A stretch of DNA of 64,000 nt from JAPLJC01 sp052326585 (GTDB lineage Bacteria; Desulfobacterota; Desulfobaccia; Desulfobaccales; 0-14-0-80-60-11): contig JBKQLU010000066.1 of assembly GCA_052326585.1 (NCBI GenBank), positions 1 to 64,000 on the forward strand, given 5' to 3'. The first letter of the stretch is position 1. Each line of letters begins with the position of its first letter. Position numbers and translations under genes: made by a program. The notes below the pieces were generated by a model. That model was given only the letters and a program-made list of their open reading frames with translations, ran no database searches and was not told the origin of the DNA. Below are positions 40,144 to 48,178 of the stretch, one piece after another.

Positions 40144-41315
40144 CAGGCGGTGTGCTCTTTTTTGTAGAGGGGCGACATGTCTCGCAGGGTCTGCACGATG
40201 CCTGGCATGACCTCCAGCACCCGGTCGATGTCGGCTGCGGTGGTCTCCCGGCCCAGGGTGAAGACCAGGGTGCCCTGGGCCAGGGCGAAGTCGAGGCCGG
40301 TGCCGATAAGGACGTGGGAGGCCCGGAGCGACCCGGAGGCGCAGGCGGAGCGGGTATTGACGATGATGCCCTCTTCTTCCAACAACATCATCAGGCTCTC
40401 ACCTTCGACGTAGGGCACCGAAACGGACAGGAGGTGGGGCAGGCAGCGGTCGGGATAGCCGTTGATCTTGATCTCAGGGATGGCGGCCGCCAGGCCCTGG
40501 CGCAGGCGCTCTTTCAGGGCTTGCAGCCGGGGCCGGCGTTCCGGCATTTCCCTGGCCGCCAGTTCGGCGGCGGCGCCCAGGCCGACGATACCTATCAGGT
40601 TTTCAGTGCCGGCCCGGCGCTTGTTCTCCTGGAGGCCGCCGTCCAGCAGGGGCATGATGGAGGTGCCTTTGCGGATAAAGAGGGCCCCGACCCCGGGAGG
40701 ACCGTAAAACTGGTTGGCCGCCAGACTCAGGAGGTTGACCCCCAGCTCCTGGACATCCACCGGGATGGCCCCCACCGCGGTCACTGCGTCGGTGTGCAAG
40801 GCCACCTTGTGCTTCCTGGCGATTTCGGCGATCTCGGTTAAGGGCTCGATGGTGCCGATCTCGTTGTTGGCCAACATGACGCTGATGAGGATGGTCTCCG
40901 GGGTGATGGCCTTTTCCACCGCCGCCGGGTCCACCAGCCCGTATCGGTCCACGTCCAGGGAGGTCACCCGGTAGTCCAGCAGGCGCAAGGTACGCATGGA
41001 ATTGAGCACCGATTTATGCTCGATATTGGAGGTGATCAGGTGGCGGCCCTTCTCCCGGAGGCCGATGGCCACGCCCTTGATAGCGTGGTTGTTGGCCTCG
41101 GTGCCGCCGGAGGTGAAGACCACCTCCTTGGGGTCGGCGTTGATCAGCGCCGCTACCTGTCTGCGGGCCTTATCCAGCGCCTCGGCGGCCGGCTGCCCCA
41201 CCTGATTGTCCGTGGCCGGGTTGCCGAACACGGTCTCCAGGTGCCGGGTCATGGCCTCCTTGACCTGGGGATGGATGGGCGCCGCGGACAGATAGTCCAG
41301 ATAGATCAAGGGCAT
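40143..41315 (-). CDS. Cysteine desulfurase homologue lacking the PLP lysine (IscS-like)
   Basis: 390-residue fold-type I aminotransferase-like protein of the NifS/IscS group. The fold signatures are intact: YLDYLSAAPIHPQV, TSGGTEANNHAI, His100 in NIEHKSVL, Asp176, and the catalytic Cys325 in NTRSACASGSLRASHVL. However, the PLP pocket is altered. Where IscS has S-x-H-K-F-x-G-P-K-G, this protein has A-A-N-Q-F-Y-G-P-P-G, so the Schiff-base Lys is Gln202 (codon CAG, 40710-40712), the His is Asn201, and the pocket Gln is Thr179. PLP-dependent desulfuration is therefore unlikely. It precedes no other gene and follows iscU by 31 bases, so a role as IscU scaffold partner is the best inference. Confidence 0.88.
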   Translation of the reverse strand: MPLIYLDYLSAAPIHPQVKEAMTRHLETVFGNPATDNQVGQPAAEALDKARRQVAALINADPKEVVFTSGGTEANNHAIKGVAIGLREKGRHLITSNIEHKSVLNSMRTLRLLDYRVTSLDVDRYGLVDPAAVEKAITPETILISVMLANNEIGTIEPLTEIAEIARKHKVALHTDAVTAVGAIPVDVQELGVNLLSLAANQFYGPPGVGALFIRKGTSIMPLLDGGLQENKRRAGTENLIGIVGLGAAAELAAREMPERRPRLQALKERLRQGLAAAIPEIKINGYPDRCLPHLLSVSVPYVEGESLMMLLEEEGIIVNTRSACASGSLRASHVLIGTGLDFALAQGTLVFTLGRETTAADIDRVLEVMPGIVQTLRDMSPLYKKEHTA

Positions 41316-41346
41316 GATTTAAAAAAACCTCCCTTCCCGTGGCTGG

Positions 41347-41865
41347 TTAATGATCGTGTTCCTGGGGCAGCTCCTGCCCGCAGGACATGCAGAAATGGGC
41401 CTCCTCATCCACCTTCATCTCGCAGTAGGGGCAGTAGCATTTGCCGGTGCCCTTGTGGTGCGGCTCCCGTTCCGCGTCGCCGGACTCCGGCTTGCCGGCC
41501 AGGCGGTCCCGGTAGTTCTTGATGGCGGAGTGCAGGGCGTCGGCCCCCAGGTTGGAGCAGTGCAGCTTGTTGGGCGGCAGGCCGCCCAGGGCCGCAGCCA
41601 CGTCGGCGTTGCTGATCTTCATGGCCTCATCCAGGGTCTTGCCCTTGGCCATGGACGTGATCATGCTGGAAACCGCGATGGCCGCGCCGCAACCAAAGGT
41701 CTTGAACTTGACGTCCTCGATGCGGTCGTCCACCACCTTAATATAGACGTTCATTATGTCGCCGCACACCGGGTTGCCGACTTCGCCGATGCCATCGGCG
41801 CCCACGATTTCTCCGACATTGCGGGGATTCTTGAAATGGTCCAAAACTGTGGGTGAATATGCCAT
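41347..41865 (-). CDS. iscU: IscU/NifU-type Fe-S scaffold with C-terminal zinc ribbon
   Basis: 172 residues from the ATG at 41865 (MAYSPTVLDHFKNPRN); an in-frame ATG 15 bases upstream exists, but GGAG lies at a better distance from this one. Scaffold ligands are Cys in GNPVCGDIMNVY, Cys in KTFGCGAAIAVSSMI and Cys in LPPNKLHCSNLGADAL, with the Asp after the first Cys kept. Residues ~128-172 form an extension with CYCPYC and CMSCGQELP, a likely zinc ribbon or extra metal site not found in Escherichia coli IscU. The gene leads the iscU-iscS operon. It builds 2Fe-2S and 4Fe-4S clusters for the many Fe-S proteins of this anaerobe. Confidence 0.92.
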   Translation of the reverse strand: MAYSPTVLDHFKNPRNVGEIVGADGIGEVGNPVCGDIMNVYIKVVDDRIEDVKFKTFGCGAAIAVSSMITSMAKGKTLDEAMKISNADVAAALGGLPPNKLHCSNLGADALHSAIKNYRDRLAGKPESGDAEREPHHKGTGKCYCPYCEMKVDEEAHFCMSCGQELPQEHDH

Positions 41866-42206
41866 AAGACGCGACTCCATTCTTTTGATTAAACCATATT
41901 TAATTAAATATAAGATTTGCCCGAAGATAAATCAAGGATAAGGCAAAGTAATCCTGGAAGTTATGCACCAAGGTTACTTTGAAGGCAGATAATTTTCGGG
42001 GTTTGCCCGGGAGGAATCAATGATAAAACCCCGCCAAGCCCGCCGCAGCCGCGCAAGCCATATTTTTTTGACCCTGCCGGGATTCTCAGGGACCCTTGGC
42101 GTGGTATGATACGGTGAAAAGGCAAATCCGGCATGCGGTCCCAAGGGGGGCGAGGCCGGCGCGCCTGCCGCGGCGGGCAGGGGCCGCCGGATAATGAGGA
42201 GGAGGG
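41866..42206. other. Divergent intergenic region iscU / 42207 gene
   Basis: 341 bases without a gene. It contains the 16-bp AT palindrome at 41896-41911 close to iscU. For the plus-strand gene, there is a TATGAT box (42105-42110) with a weak TTCTCA 16 bases before it. The ribosome-binding site GAGGAGGAGGG precedes the ATG at 42207. Confidence 0.45.
41896..41911. promoter_or_regulatory. Perfect 16-bp AT palindrome upstream of iscU
   Basis: ATATTTAATTAAATAT is fully self-complementary and sits about 31 bases before the iscU start codon, where a repressor or promoter element would lie. It does not match the known IscR type 1 or 2 sites. It could be an operator for an unknown Fe-S regulator, or simply AT-rich promoter DNA. 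Confidence 0.4.
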
Positions 42207-42746
42207 ATGCAATTTGACTGTCCCCGGGTGCTGGCGGATTTTCCGGCGGCCAAGCTTAGGCTGCAGAGCCGGGAGCCAGCCCGGCTAATTTGGGATGAGC
42301 ACGGTGGCACCTTCGTGCTGCGGGTGGAGGGCCTGGAGGTTCTGGAGGCCCCTGAACTCCAAGGGGAGGCCGGTATCTGGCTGGAGGCCGTCCTGCCTGC
42401 GCCCGCGTCCCTGGCCGGCATGCTCACGGAGTTCGCCGCACGCTACGATCTCGTCCTGGAGCCGGCGCCGGCCGCGACCGAACTCCTGGAGACCCCGATT
42501 CTGGCCGCCTGCCATCTTCCCGGCAAAAACCTCTTCGTCTTTTGCGAAGCATCCCGGCTCACGGCGCGGCGCCGCGGCCCCCAGCGCCTGGAACTGCTGG
42601 TCAGCGGCGCCTTCCAGACCCGGCGGCTCTTAAGCCGGGAAACGGACCTGGTCATCCACCTGACCAGGGCGTCCATCTCCCGGCTGCTGGCCAGCCTGCT
42701 GGCCTGGAGCCGGAATGGGGCCTCGCAGATGGTCCCGGTCAAGTAA
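42207..42746 (+). CDS. Hypothetical 179-residue protein
   Basis: Soluble, Leu/Ala/Arg-rich protein (MQFDCPRVLADFPAAKLRLQ, LPAPASLAGMLTEFAARYDLV, LVIHLTRASISRLLASLLAW). No signal peptide, membrane helix or known motif is seen, and I do not recognise the family. The strong ribosome-binding site GAGGAGGAGGG and consistent codon use support it as a real gene. It lies 108 bases upstream of the methyltransferase gene, which has its own -10 box, so the two need not be functionally linked. Confidence 0.65.
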   Translation: MQFDCPRVLADFPAAKLRLQSREPARLIWDEHGGTFVLRVEGLEVLEAPELQGEAGIWLEAVLPAPASLAGMLTEFAARYDLVLEPAPAATELLETPILAACHLPGKNLFVFCEASRLTARRRGPQRLELLVSGAFQTRRLLSRETDLVIHLTRASISRLLASLLAWSRNGASQMVPVK

Positions 42747-42817
42747 AGGGCGGGGTTCTCCAAGTGAACCCGCGAAGGGCACGGGCGAAAAAGAAGTTTT
42801 TTTCAGAATTTCAATAT

Positions 42818-42823
42818 TATAAT
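42818..42823 (+). promoter_or_regulatory. -10 box of the methyltransferase gene
   Basis: Perfect TATAAT; the -35 region is a T-rich stretch with no good consensus. It overlaps the first possible ATG of the methyltransferase frame (42822), which rules that codon out as the start and supports the ATG at 42855. Confidence 0.5.
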
Positions 42824-42854
42824 GGTCGCATTACTCCAATCCCTGGAGGATGTC

Positions 42855-44522
42855 ATGGAAGGTTGGAAGAACCAGCTTTATTTTAGTGATAACCTGGAAG
42901 TCCTCCGCCAGCATATCCCCATGGGCAGTATTGACCTGATATATCTGGACCCGCCATTCAACTCCAGTGCCACTTACAACATGCTGTTCCAAGAACCCTC
43001 AGGGGAAAAATCCGCGGCGCAAATCTCCGCATTCGAGGATACCTGGAAATGGGGAACGCAAGCGGAAGAGGCCTTTGACGAAGCGGTCATGGCGGGGCCG
43101 CCACCGTTAGCCGAATTGCTCAAAGCCCTGCACCAGGTCCTGGGCCGCACCAATATGCTGGCCTATCTAAGCATGATGGCGGTGCGCCTGGTGGAGATGC
43201 ACCGGGCGCTGAAACCCAGCGGGAATCTTTTTCTGCACTGCGATCCCACCGCCAGCCACTATATCAAACTTATCCTGGACAATATCTTCTGCCCGAAAAA
43301 CTTCCGGAACGAAATAATCTGGGAGCGCTCCCAACCCAAGGGCCACGCCACCACCCGTTTCTCCCGGGCCCACGACACCATCTTTTTTTACAGCAAGTCG
43401 GAAAAGTCCTTGTTCAATCCACAGTTTACGGAGCACGACCCGGCTTATCTTGAGCGCTTTTACCGCCATGTGGAGCTCGAAACCGGCCGGCGCTACCGTT
43501 TAGGAGATTTGACTAACCCGAATAAAGAGAGGCCGAACCTCACCTATGAGTTTCCCCCCAGCAGCGGCACGGTACGGGTCTGGCGCTGGACCCAAGAGCG
43601 GATGCTACGGGCCTGGGCCGAAGGCCGGGTGGTGATCCCGAAAGAAGGAGAAGTGGCCCAATATAAACGTTACCTGGACGAGATGTCCGGCACGCTGGTG
43701 AAGGACATCTGGTACGACATTGAACATTTGCATGGGTCGCAGCATGAATACCTGGGCTACCAGACCCAGAAACCGGAAGCTTTGCTGGAACGCATCATCC
43801 GGGCCGGAAGCAACGAAGGAGACGTGGTGCTGGACCCCTTTTGCGGCTGCGGCACCGCGGTGGCGGTGGCCGAGCGCCTCAAGCGCCGGTGGATCGGCAT
43901 CGACGTCACTTATCTGGCCATCGACCTCATCCGGCAGAGGCTGCAAGACTCCTTCAAAGGGGAACTCGCCCCATATGAAGAAATCGGGATTCCCCGAGAC
44001 TTGCCCGGAGCCGCCCGCTTGTTCAAGCTTGACCCTTTTCAATTTGAATATTGGGCCCTGGCCACAGTGGGGGCCCGCAGCGCCCGCCAAAAAAAAGGTG
44101 CAGACCGGGGCATTGACGGTATCATGATCCTGCGGGATGAATATAGCGGCGCATATAAGAAAATAATCCTGCAAGTGAAAGGCGGTCAGGCCACAGTCTC
44201 CCAAATCAGGGATTTGAAGGGAGTTTTGGACCGAGAGAAGGCGGAGATTGGTGTATTTCTGACGCTTAAACGCCCCACCCGGCAGATGCAGGAAGAGGCC
44301 GTGGCGGCGGGCTCTTTCAAAGATCCTGGATTCCCGGAGCGGCGTTTTCCGCGTCTGCAAATTCTCACTATCGAAGAGATTTTTGCCGGCGGGAAGATCG
44401 AGTTCCCCACCTGGTGGTCTTCAGACACCTTTAAGAAGGCGGCGCGGCGACGAAAAACCAACCCAGAAGAATCACAAAATAATTTGCTTAAAGAATTGCA
44501 GGAACCGTATGACCTCGACTGA
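42855..44522 (+). CDS. DNA methyltransferase fused to an Mrr-like nuclease domain
   Basis: 555 residues from the ATG at 42855, which has GGAGG six bases upstream. The N-terminal two-thirds is a beta-class N6-adenine/N4-cytosine methyltransferase: motif IV LDPPFNSSATY (about residue 31) precedes the AdoMet-binding motif I VVLDPFCGCGTAVAV (about 330). After residue ~400 a second domain carries GADRGIDGIMIL and IILQVKGGQA, the Asp and Gln-x-Lys of the Mrr_cat PD-(D/E)xK fold. One polypeptide may thus both methylate and cut DNA. No separate restriction or specificity gene is adjacent. The last ~60 residues are basic and variable. Recognition sequence unknown. Confidence 0.87.
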   Translation: MEGWKNQLYFSDNLEVLRQHIPMGSIDLIYLDPPFNSSATYNMLFQEPSGEKSAAQISAFEDTWKWGTQAEEAFDEAVMAGPPPLAELLKALHQVLGRTNMLAYLSMMAVRLVEMHRALKPSGNLFLHCDPTASHYIKLILDNIFCPKNFRNEIIWERSQPKGHATTRFSRAHDTIFFYSKSEKSLFNPQFTEHDPAYLERFYRHVELETGRRYRLGDLTNPNKERPNLTYEFPPSSGTVRVWRWTQERMLRAWAEGRVVIPKEGEVAQYKRYLDEMSGTLVKDIWYDIEHLHGSQHEYLGYQTQKPEALLERIIRAGSNEGDVVLDPFCGCGTAVAVAERLKRRWIGIDVTYLAIDLIRQRLQDSFKGELAPYEEIGIPRDLPGAARLFKLDPFQFEYWALATVGARSARQKKGADRGIDGIMILRDEYSGAYKKIILQVKGGQATVSQIRDLKGVLDREKAEIGVFLTLKRPTRQMQEEAVAAGSFKDPGFPERRFPRLQILTIEEIFAGGKIEFPTWWSSDTFKKAARRRKTNPEESQNNLLKELQEPYDLD

Positions 44523-44567
44523 GGCCGGTGGGCCGTGAGCCGGATCAATAAAATCGGCCCCGGGCCC

Positions 44568-44999
44568 CTATCTCTTCGCCAGGTGGATGTAAGTGCACAT
44601 GGCCTTGGCCACCAGGCGCGGCCCCTGGCGCACCTCCGCTTCCCCCAGGGAGATGGTGCGGCCCCGCTTGATGATGCGGGCCACCGCCTCCACTTCCCCC
44701 TCCTTCACGGGGGCCAGGAAATTGATCTTCATCTCCACGGTGTTGACGTTTTCATCGGGCGGCACCAGGCCGTGGAGGGCGTAGGCCACCGCCTCGTCCG
44801 CCAGGGCGGCGATCAGACCGCCCTGCAACAGGCCGATGGAATTGGCCATCTCCGGCTTGAAGGCCATGAGGAAGCGGGCGTAGCCCCGCCCCAATTGCGG
44901 CACCTGGATACCCACGAAGCGGATGAAGGGGTTGGCGGCCAGACGGGCGCGCACGGCCACTTCCTGTTCCGGCGGCAAGGGTTCGATTTCGCTTGGCAT
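44568..44999 (-). CDS. PaaI-type hotdog thioesterase
   Basis: 143 residues. The hotdog-fold signature GLLQGGLIAALADEAVAYALHG (about 77-98) holds the catalytic Asp/Glu helix, and NTVEMKINFLAPVKEGEVEAVARIIKRGRTISLGEAEV follows as in PaaI and related acyl-CoA thioesterases. It would hydrolyse short or aromatic acyl-CoA esters. The gene stands alone, convergent with the methyltransferase gene and divergent from the CooC-like gene. With two CoA-transferases and an acyl-CoA synthetase in the window, a thioester-recycling role is plausible but not shown. Confidence 0.88.
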   Translation of the reverse strand: MPSEIEPLPPEQEVAVRARLAANPFIRFVGIQVPQLGRGYARFLMAFKPEMANSIGLLQGGLIAALADEAVAYALHGLVPPDENVNTVEMKINFLAPVKEGEVEAVARIIKRGRTISLGEAEVRQGPRLVAKAMCTYIHLAKR

Positions 45000-45220
45000 G
45001 AGACTCTCCGCAAAAAATCTTTAGGGCCGACACCCGCAGGGACAGATCGGCGGCTGGTTTTCCGTTATCGGCTATCTTTACAAACTAACCCGGGAATCCA
45101 AACGATAAAGACGAAAAATGGCACAGCCAAAACGAAAAACCAGAATCGACAAGCGCCTATCCGGGTCCCTATGCTAAAATATCTCTAGTCCAGGGAAATA
45201 AAGACTCGGGGAGATTATAC

Positions 45221-45985
45221 ATGAAAATTGCCATCAGCGGTAAAGGCGGGGTGGGCAAGACCACCCTGGCAGCCCTGCTCATCAACTATTTCCGGGACCA
45301 GGGCAAAAAGGTGCTGGCGGTGGACGCCGACCCGGACGCCAATCTGGCCCTGGCCCTGGGGGTGCGCGATCCGGAGAGCATCGTGCCCCTGAGCCAGATG
45401 AAAGAGATGGTGGCGGAGCGCACCGAATCGGAACCCGGCAAGATGGGGGGCTTCTTCAAGCTGAACCCCAAGGTGGATGACATCCCCGAGAAGTATGCCC
45501 GGCAACTGGACGGCGTCAAGCTCATCGTCATGGGTGGGGTGAAGAAGGGCGGCAGCGGCTGCATCTGCCCGGAGAGCGTGCTGCTGCGCACCCTGGTGAC
45601 CCACATGGTCCTCCTCCGGGATGAAGTGGTGGTCATGGATATGGAGGCCGGGATCGAGCACCTGGGGCGGGCCACCGCCAAGGGGGTGGACTGGCTCATC
45701 GTGGTGGTGGAACCGGGCCGCCGCAGCGTCGAAACGGCCGGGCACGTACGTCGGTTGGCCGGGGACCTGGGACTGCACCAGGTGGCGGTGGTGGGTAATA
45801 AAATCCGGGGGGCGGCGGACGAAGCCTTCTTACGAAAAAGCCTGGCGGATCTCCCCTTCCTGGGCTTCATTCCCTTTGACGAACGGATCATCGAAGCCGA
45901 CCTGAAGGGCATCCCCCCCTATGAAGCCCTCCCGGGGCTGTCGGAGGTGGCCGCGTCCATCGCCGGGAAGTTGAGCGCCGGGTAA
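45221..45985 (+). CDS. cooC: CooC-type nickel-insertion ATPase
   Basis: 254-residue MinD-family ATPase. The deviant Walker A MKIAISGKGGVGKTTLAALL is at the N-terminus, VDADPDANLALALGV at about 36, and the Cys-x-Cys metal site GSGCICPESVLLRTL at about residue 110. DMEAGIEHLGRATAKGVDWLIVVVEPGRRS is typical of CooC. These proteins load nickel into carbon monoxide dehydrogenase. GGGAG lies upstream of the ATG, with an extended -10 (TGCTAAAAT) about 45 bases before. No CODH gene is in this window; its target must be elsewhere. Confidence 0.88.
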   Translation: MKIAISGKGGVGKTTLAALLINYFRDQGKKVLAVDADPDANLALALGVRDPESIVPLSQMKEMVAERTESEPGKMGGFFKLNPKVDDIPEKYARQLDGVKLIVMGGVKKGGSGCICPESVLLRTLVTHMVLLRDEVVVMDMEAGIEHLGRATAKGVDWLIVVVEPGRRSVETAGHVRRLAGDLGLHQVAVVGNKIRGAADEAFLRKSLADLPFLGFIPFDERIIEADLKGIPPYEALPGLSEVAASIAGKLSAG

Positions 45986-46060
45986 AGGTGTTCGGCGGGT
46001 AAAGCCAGGTCTGAAAAAAGGCTCGACTTTCTTCCTGCCAGCTTCTAAGTTAATTCCGAG

Positions 46061-47326
46061 ATGCCTCAGGAATCCCACCCCCAACTCTCCGGCCGCGTGA
46101 AGATGCTGGTGGTCTTCGTGCTCTATTTCGCCGAAGGAGTGCCCTTCGGCTTCGTCTACACCACCCTGTCCTTCTACCTCCGCAGCCGGGGGGTGCCCCT
46201 GGAGCAGATCGGCATCCTGAGCCTTATGGGCCTGGCCTGGAGCCTCAAGGTCCTGTGGAGCCCCCTGGCGGACCGCTTCGGCTCCCGGGCCGCCTGGCTG
46301 GTGCCGGCCCAGGCGGCGGTAGTCCTCAGCCTGCTGGGGCTGGCCTGGGTGGCTCCCGCGCCGGTAGGCCCGGCCTTCTGGATCCTGGTGGCTCTCCTCT
46401 GTCTCGCCTCGGCCACCCAGGACCTGGCAGTGGACGCCTATACCATCGACCTCCTGGACACCCGGGAGCTGGGGATGGCCAACGGCATCCGCATCGGCGC
46501 CTACCGGGTGGGCCTCATCGCCGCCGGTGGCGGAGTCCTGATACTCAGCGACCTGGTGGGCTGGAGCCCCACCTTCGTGGGGGTGGGAGTGATCATGGCC
46601 GCCCTGGCGGTCACCGTCCTGGCCTGCCGGCCCTTCCATCTGCCCCGGCCGGAGCCGGCCCGGGCCGCTTCGGCCGCGAGCCGCCCCAGCCAGATCAGAG
46701 AGTCTCTGCAAGGGCTGATGAGCCATGCCCATATGGGGGTCATCATCGTCTTCATCCTGGCCTATAAGGCCGGCGACGCCATGTTGGGCGCCATGGTGAG
46801 CGCCTTCTGGCGGGACCTGGGATTCAGCGGCACCCAGTTCGGGGTGGCCTCCATCACCATGGGCAAACTGCCCGCCATCCTGGGCGGTTTTCTGGGGGGG
46901 CTGCTGACGGCCCGCTGGGGCATCAGCCGGGCCCTCTGGGTCTTGGGTATCTTTCAGGCGCTGTCGATCTTGGGATACTGGCTGGCGGCGCTCCCGGGGT
47001 CCTGGCGTTACACCATCTATCTGGCCACCCTGGGGGATAACCTGGCCGGCCAGATGGGCTCCGCGGCCTTCATGGCCTTCCTGATGTGCCTGTGCGACAA
47101 ACGCTTCAGCGCCTCGCACTATGCCTTCCTGTCCATGCTCTTCGGCCTCAGCGGCCGCTTGTGCGGCTACCTGGGGGGCTGGCTGGCGGCCTCTTTGGGC
47201 TACGCCACCTTCTTCTTCCTGAGCTTCCTGGCCGCCTGGCCCGCCTTCGCCCTGCTCCCCTGGGTGTTGCCCACGGTGCGGCGGATCGAGGCCGCGGGCC
47301 GCGCAGAGTCAGTCAGCAGCAGATAG
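46061..47326 (+). CDS. MFS transporter, AmpG/PAT-like
   Basis: 421 residues with about twelve membrane helices. The N-terminal half has FAEGVPFGFVYTTLSFYLRSRGVPLEQIG and the MFS loop PLADRFGSRAAWLVPAQAA, with DLAVDAYTIDLLDTRELGMANGIRI; this set is characteristic of the AmpG-like peptide-acetyl-CoA transporter subgroup. AmpG imports anhydro-muropeptides; other members carry acetyl-CoA or siderophores. It follows the CooC gene by 75 bases on the same strand. A NamZ-like muramidase elsewhere in the window would be consistent with muropeptide recycling, but the link is only suggestive. Confidence 0.82.
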   Translation: MPQESHPQLSGRVKMLVVFVLYFAEGVPFGFVYTTLSFYLRSRGVPLEQIGILSLMGLAWSLKVLWSPLADRFGSRAAWLVPAQAAVVLSLLGLAWVAPAPVGPAFWILVALLCLASATQDLAVDAYTIDLLDTRELGMANGIRIGAYRVGLIAAGGGVLILSDLVGWSPTFVGVGVIMAALAVTVLACRPFHLPRPEPARAASAASRPSQIRESLQGLMSHAHMGVIIVFILAYKAGDAMLGAMVSAFWRDLGFSGTQFGVASITMGKLPAILGGFLGGLLTARWGISRALWVLGIFQALSILGYWLAALPGSWRYTIYLATLGDNLAGQMGSAAFMAFLMCLCDKRFSASHYAFLSMLFGLSGRLCGYLGGWLAASLGYATFFFLSFLAAWPAFALLPWVLPTVRRIEAAGRAESVSSR

Positions 47327-47368
47327 GGGGACCGCAGGTTTCGCGGGAAAGATGGGCCGCCGCCACTC

Positions 47369-48178
47369 TCAGCCAAGCTCGTAAAGCTCAGGCCGGCGAT
47401 CAGCCAAGACCTTCATCTTGCTTCGGACCTCTTGAACCAGATCCAGATCGATGGCGGCGGTGAGGAGCGCTTCATCCGTTTCGCCGGCCTCCACCACGGT
47501 CCTCCCCCAGGGGTCGATGATGACCGAAGCGCCGCAGTAGGTCACCATATTATCAGGACCGAATTCTTCCCGGCCCACCTGGTTGGTGCCAACCACAAAC
47601 ATTTGGTTCTCAATGGCTCGGGCCCGCACCAGAATTTTCCAATGCTCCTGTCTCGGATAAGGAAAGGCCATGGGAGAGAAGACTATCCCGACCCCCTTGA
47701 GGGCATAGGTCCGAAAAAGCTCCGGGAAACGAATATCGTAGCACACCGACAGACCGGTCAGACCCCAGGGCGTCGCGGCCAGACCGAGGCTCTTTCCGGC
47801 CGCCATATGCTTTTCTTCACCGAGCAGGCTGAAGAGGTGGGTTTTGCGGTAGGTTGCGGTTCTCTCTCCCTTTGGGTTGAATAAGATGGAGGTATTGGCG
47901 ACCTTCCCCTCTTCGTTGAGGGCGGCCATGGAGCCCGAGATCCAGATACCATGGCCCTTTGCCATAGCGGCGATGCGCTCCAGGGTCTTTTCGTGTTCGG
48001 CCGCCATGCGTTCGTTGTCGGCCCAGTTAAAGCCTGTGGTCCACATCTCCGGAAAACAGACCACATCACTGCCCCGGCGCGCCGCCTCGGCAATCAAGAG
48101 CTGGCCTTTACGCAGGTTCACCTCCGGCTGCGCCGTTGCCACTTCAATCTGGGCTAAGGATATTGTGAGTTTCATCAA
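47369..48178 (-). CDS. Carbon-nitrogen hydrolase (omega-amidase, YafV-like)
   Basis: 269 residues of the nitrilase superfamily. The Glu-Lys-Cys triad is Glu in DVVCFPEMWTTGFNW (about residue 43), Lys in YRKTHLFSL (about 113) and Cys in LSVCYDIRFPELFR (about 146). MWTTGFNW and CYDIRFPELFRTYAL fit omega-amidases that hydrolyse 2-oxoglutaramate or 2-oxosuccinamate. It overlaps the class II aldolase stop by four bases and is last in the RpiR-led operon. Omega-amidase is a known finishing enzyme of methionine salvage, which would fit a deoxy-sugar aldolase neighbour. Confidence 0.86.
   Translation of the reverse strand: MMKLTISLAQIEVATAQPEVNLRKGQLLIAEAARRGSDVVCFPEMWTTGFNWADNERMAAEHEKTLERIAAMAKGHGIWISGSMAALNEEGKVANTSILFNPKGERTATYRKTHLFSLLGEEKHMAAGKSLGLAATPWGLTGLSVCYDIRFPELFRTYALKGVGIVFSPMAFPYPRQEHWKILVRARAIENQMFVVGTNQVGREEFGPDNMVTYCGASVIIDPWGRTVVEAGETDEALLTAAIDLDLVQEVRSKMKVLADRRPELYELG

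Noticed and set aside
45830..47119. 429-residue minus-strand frame opposite the MFS transporter
   Set aside because: Gln/His/Gly-rich composition typical of the reverse complement of a high-GC membrane-protein gene.
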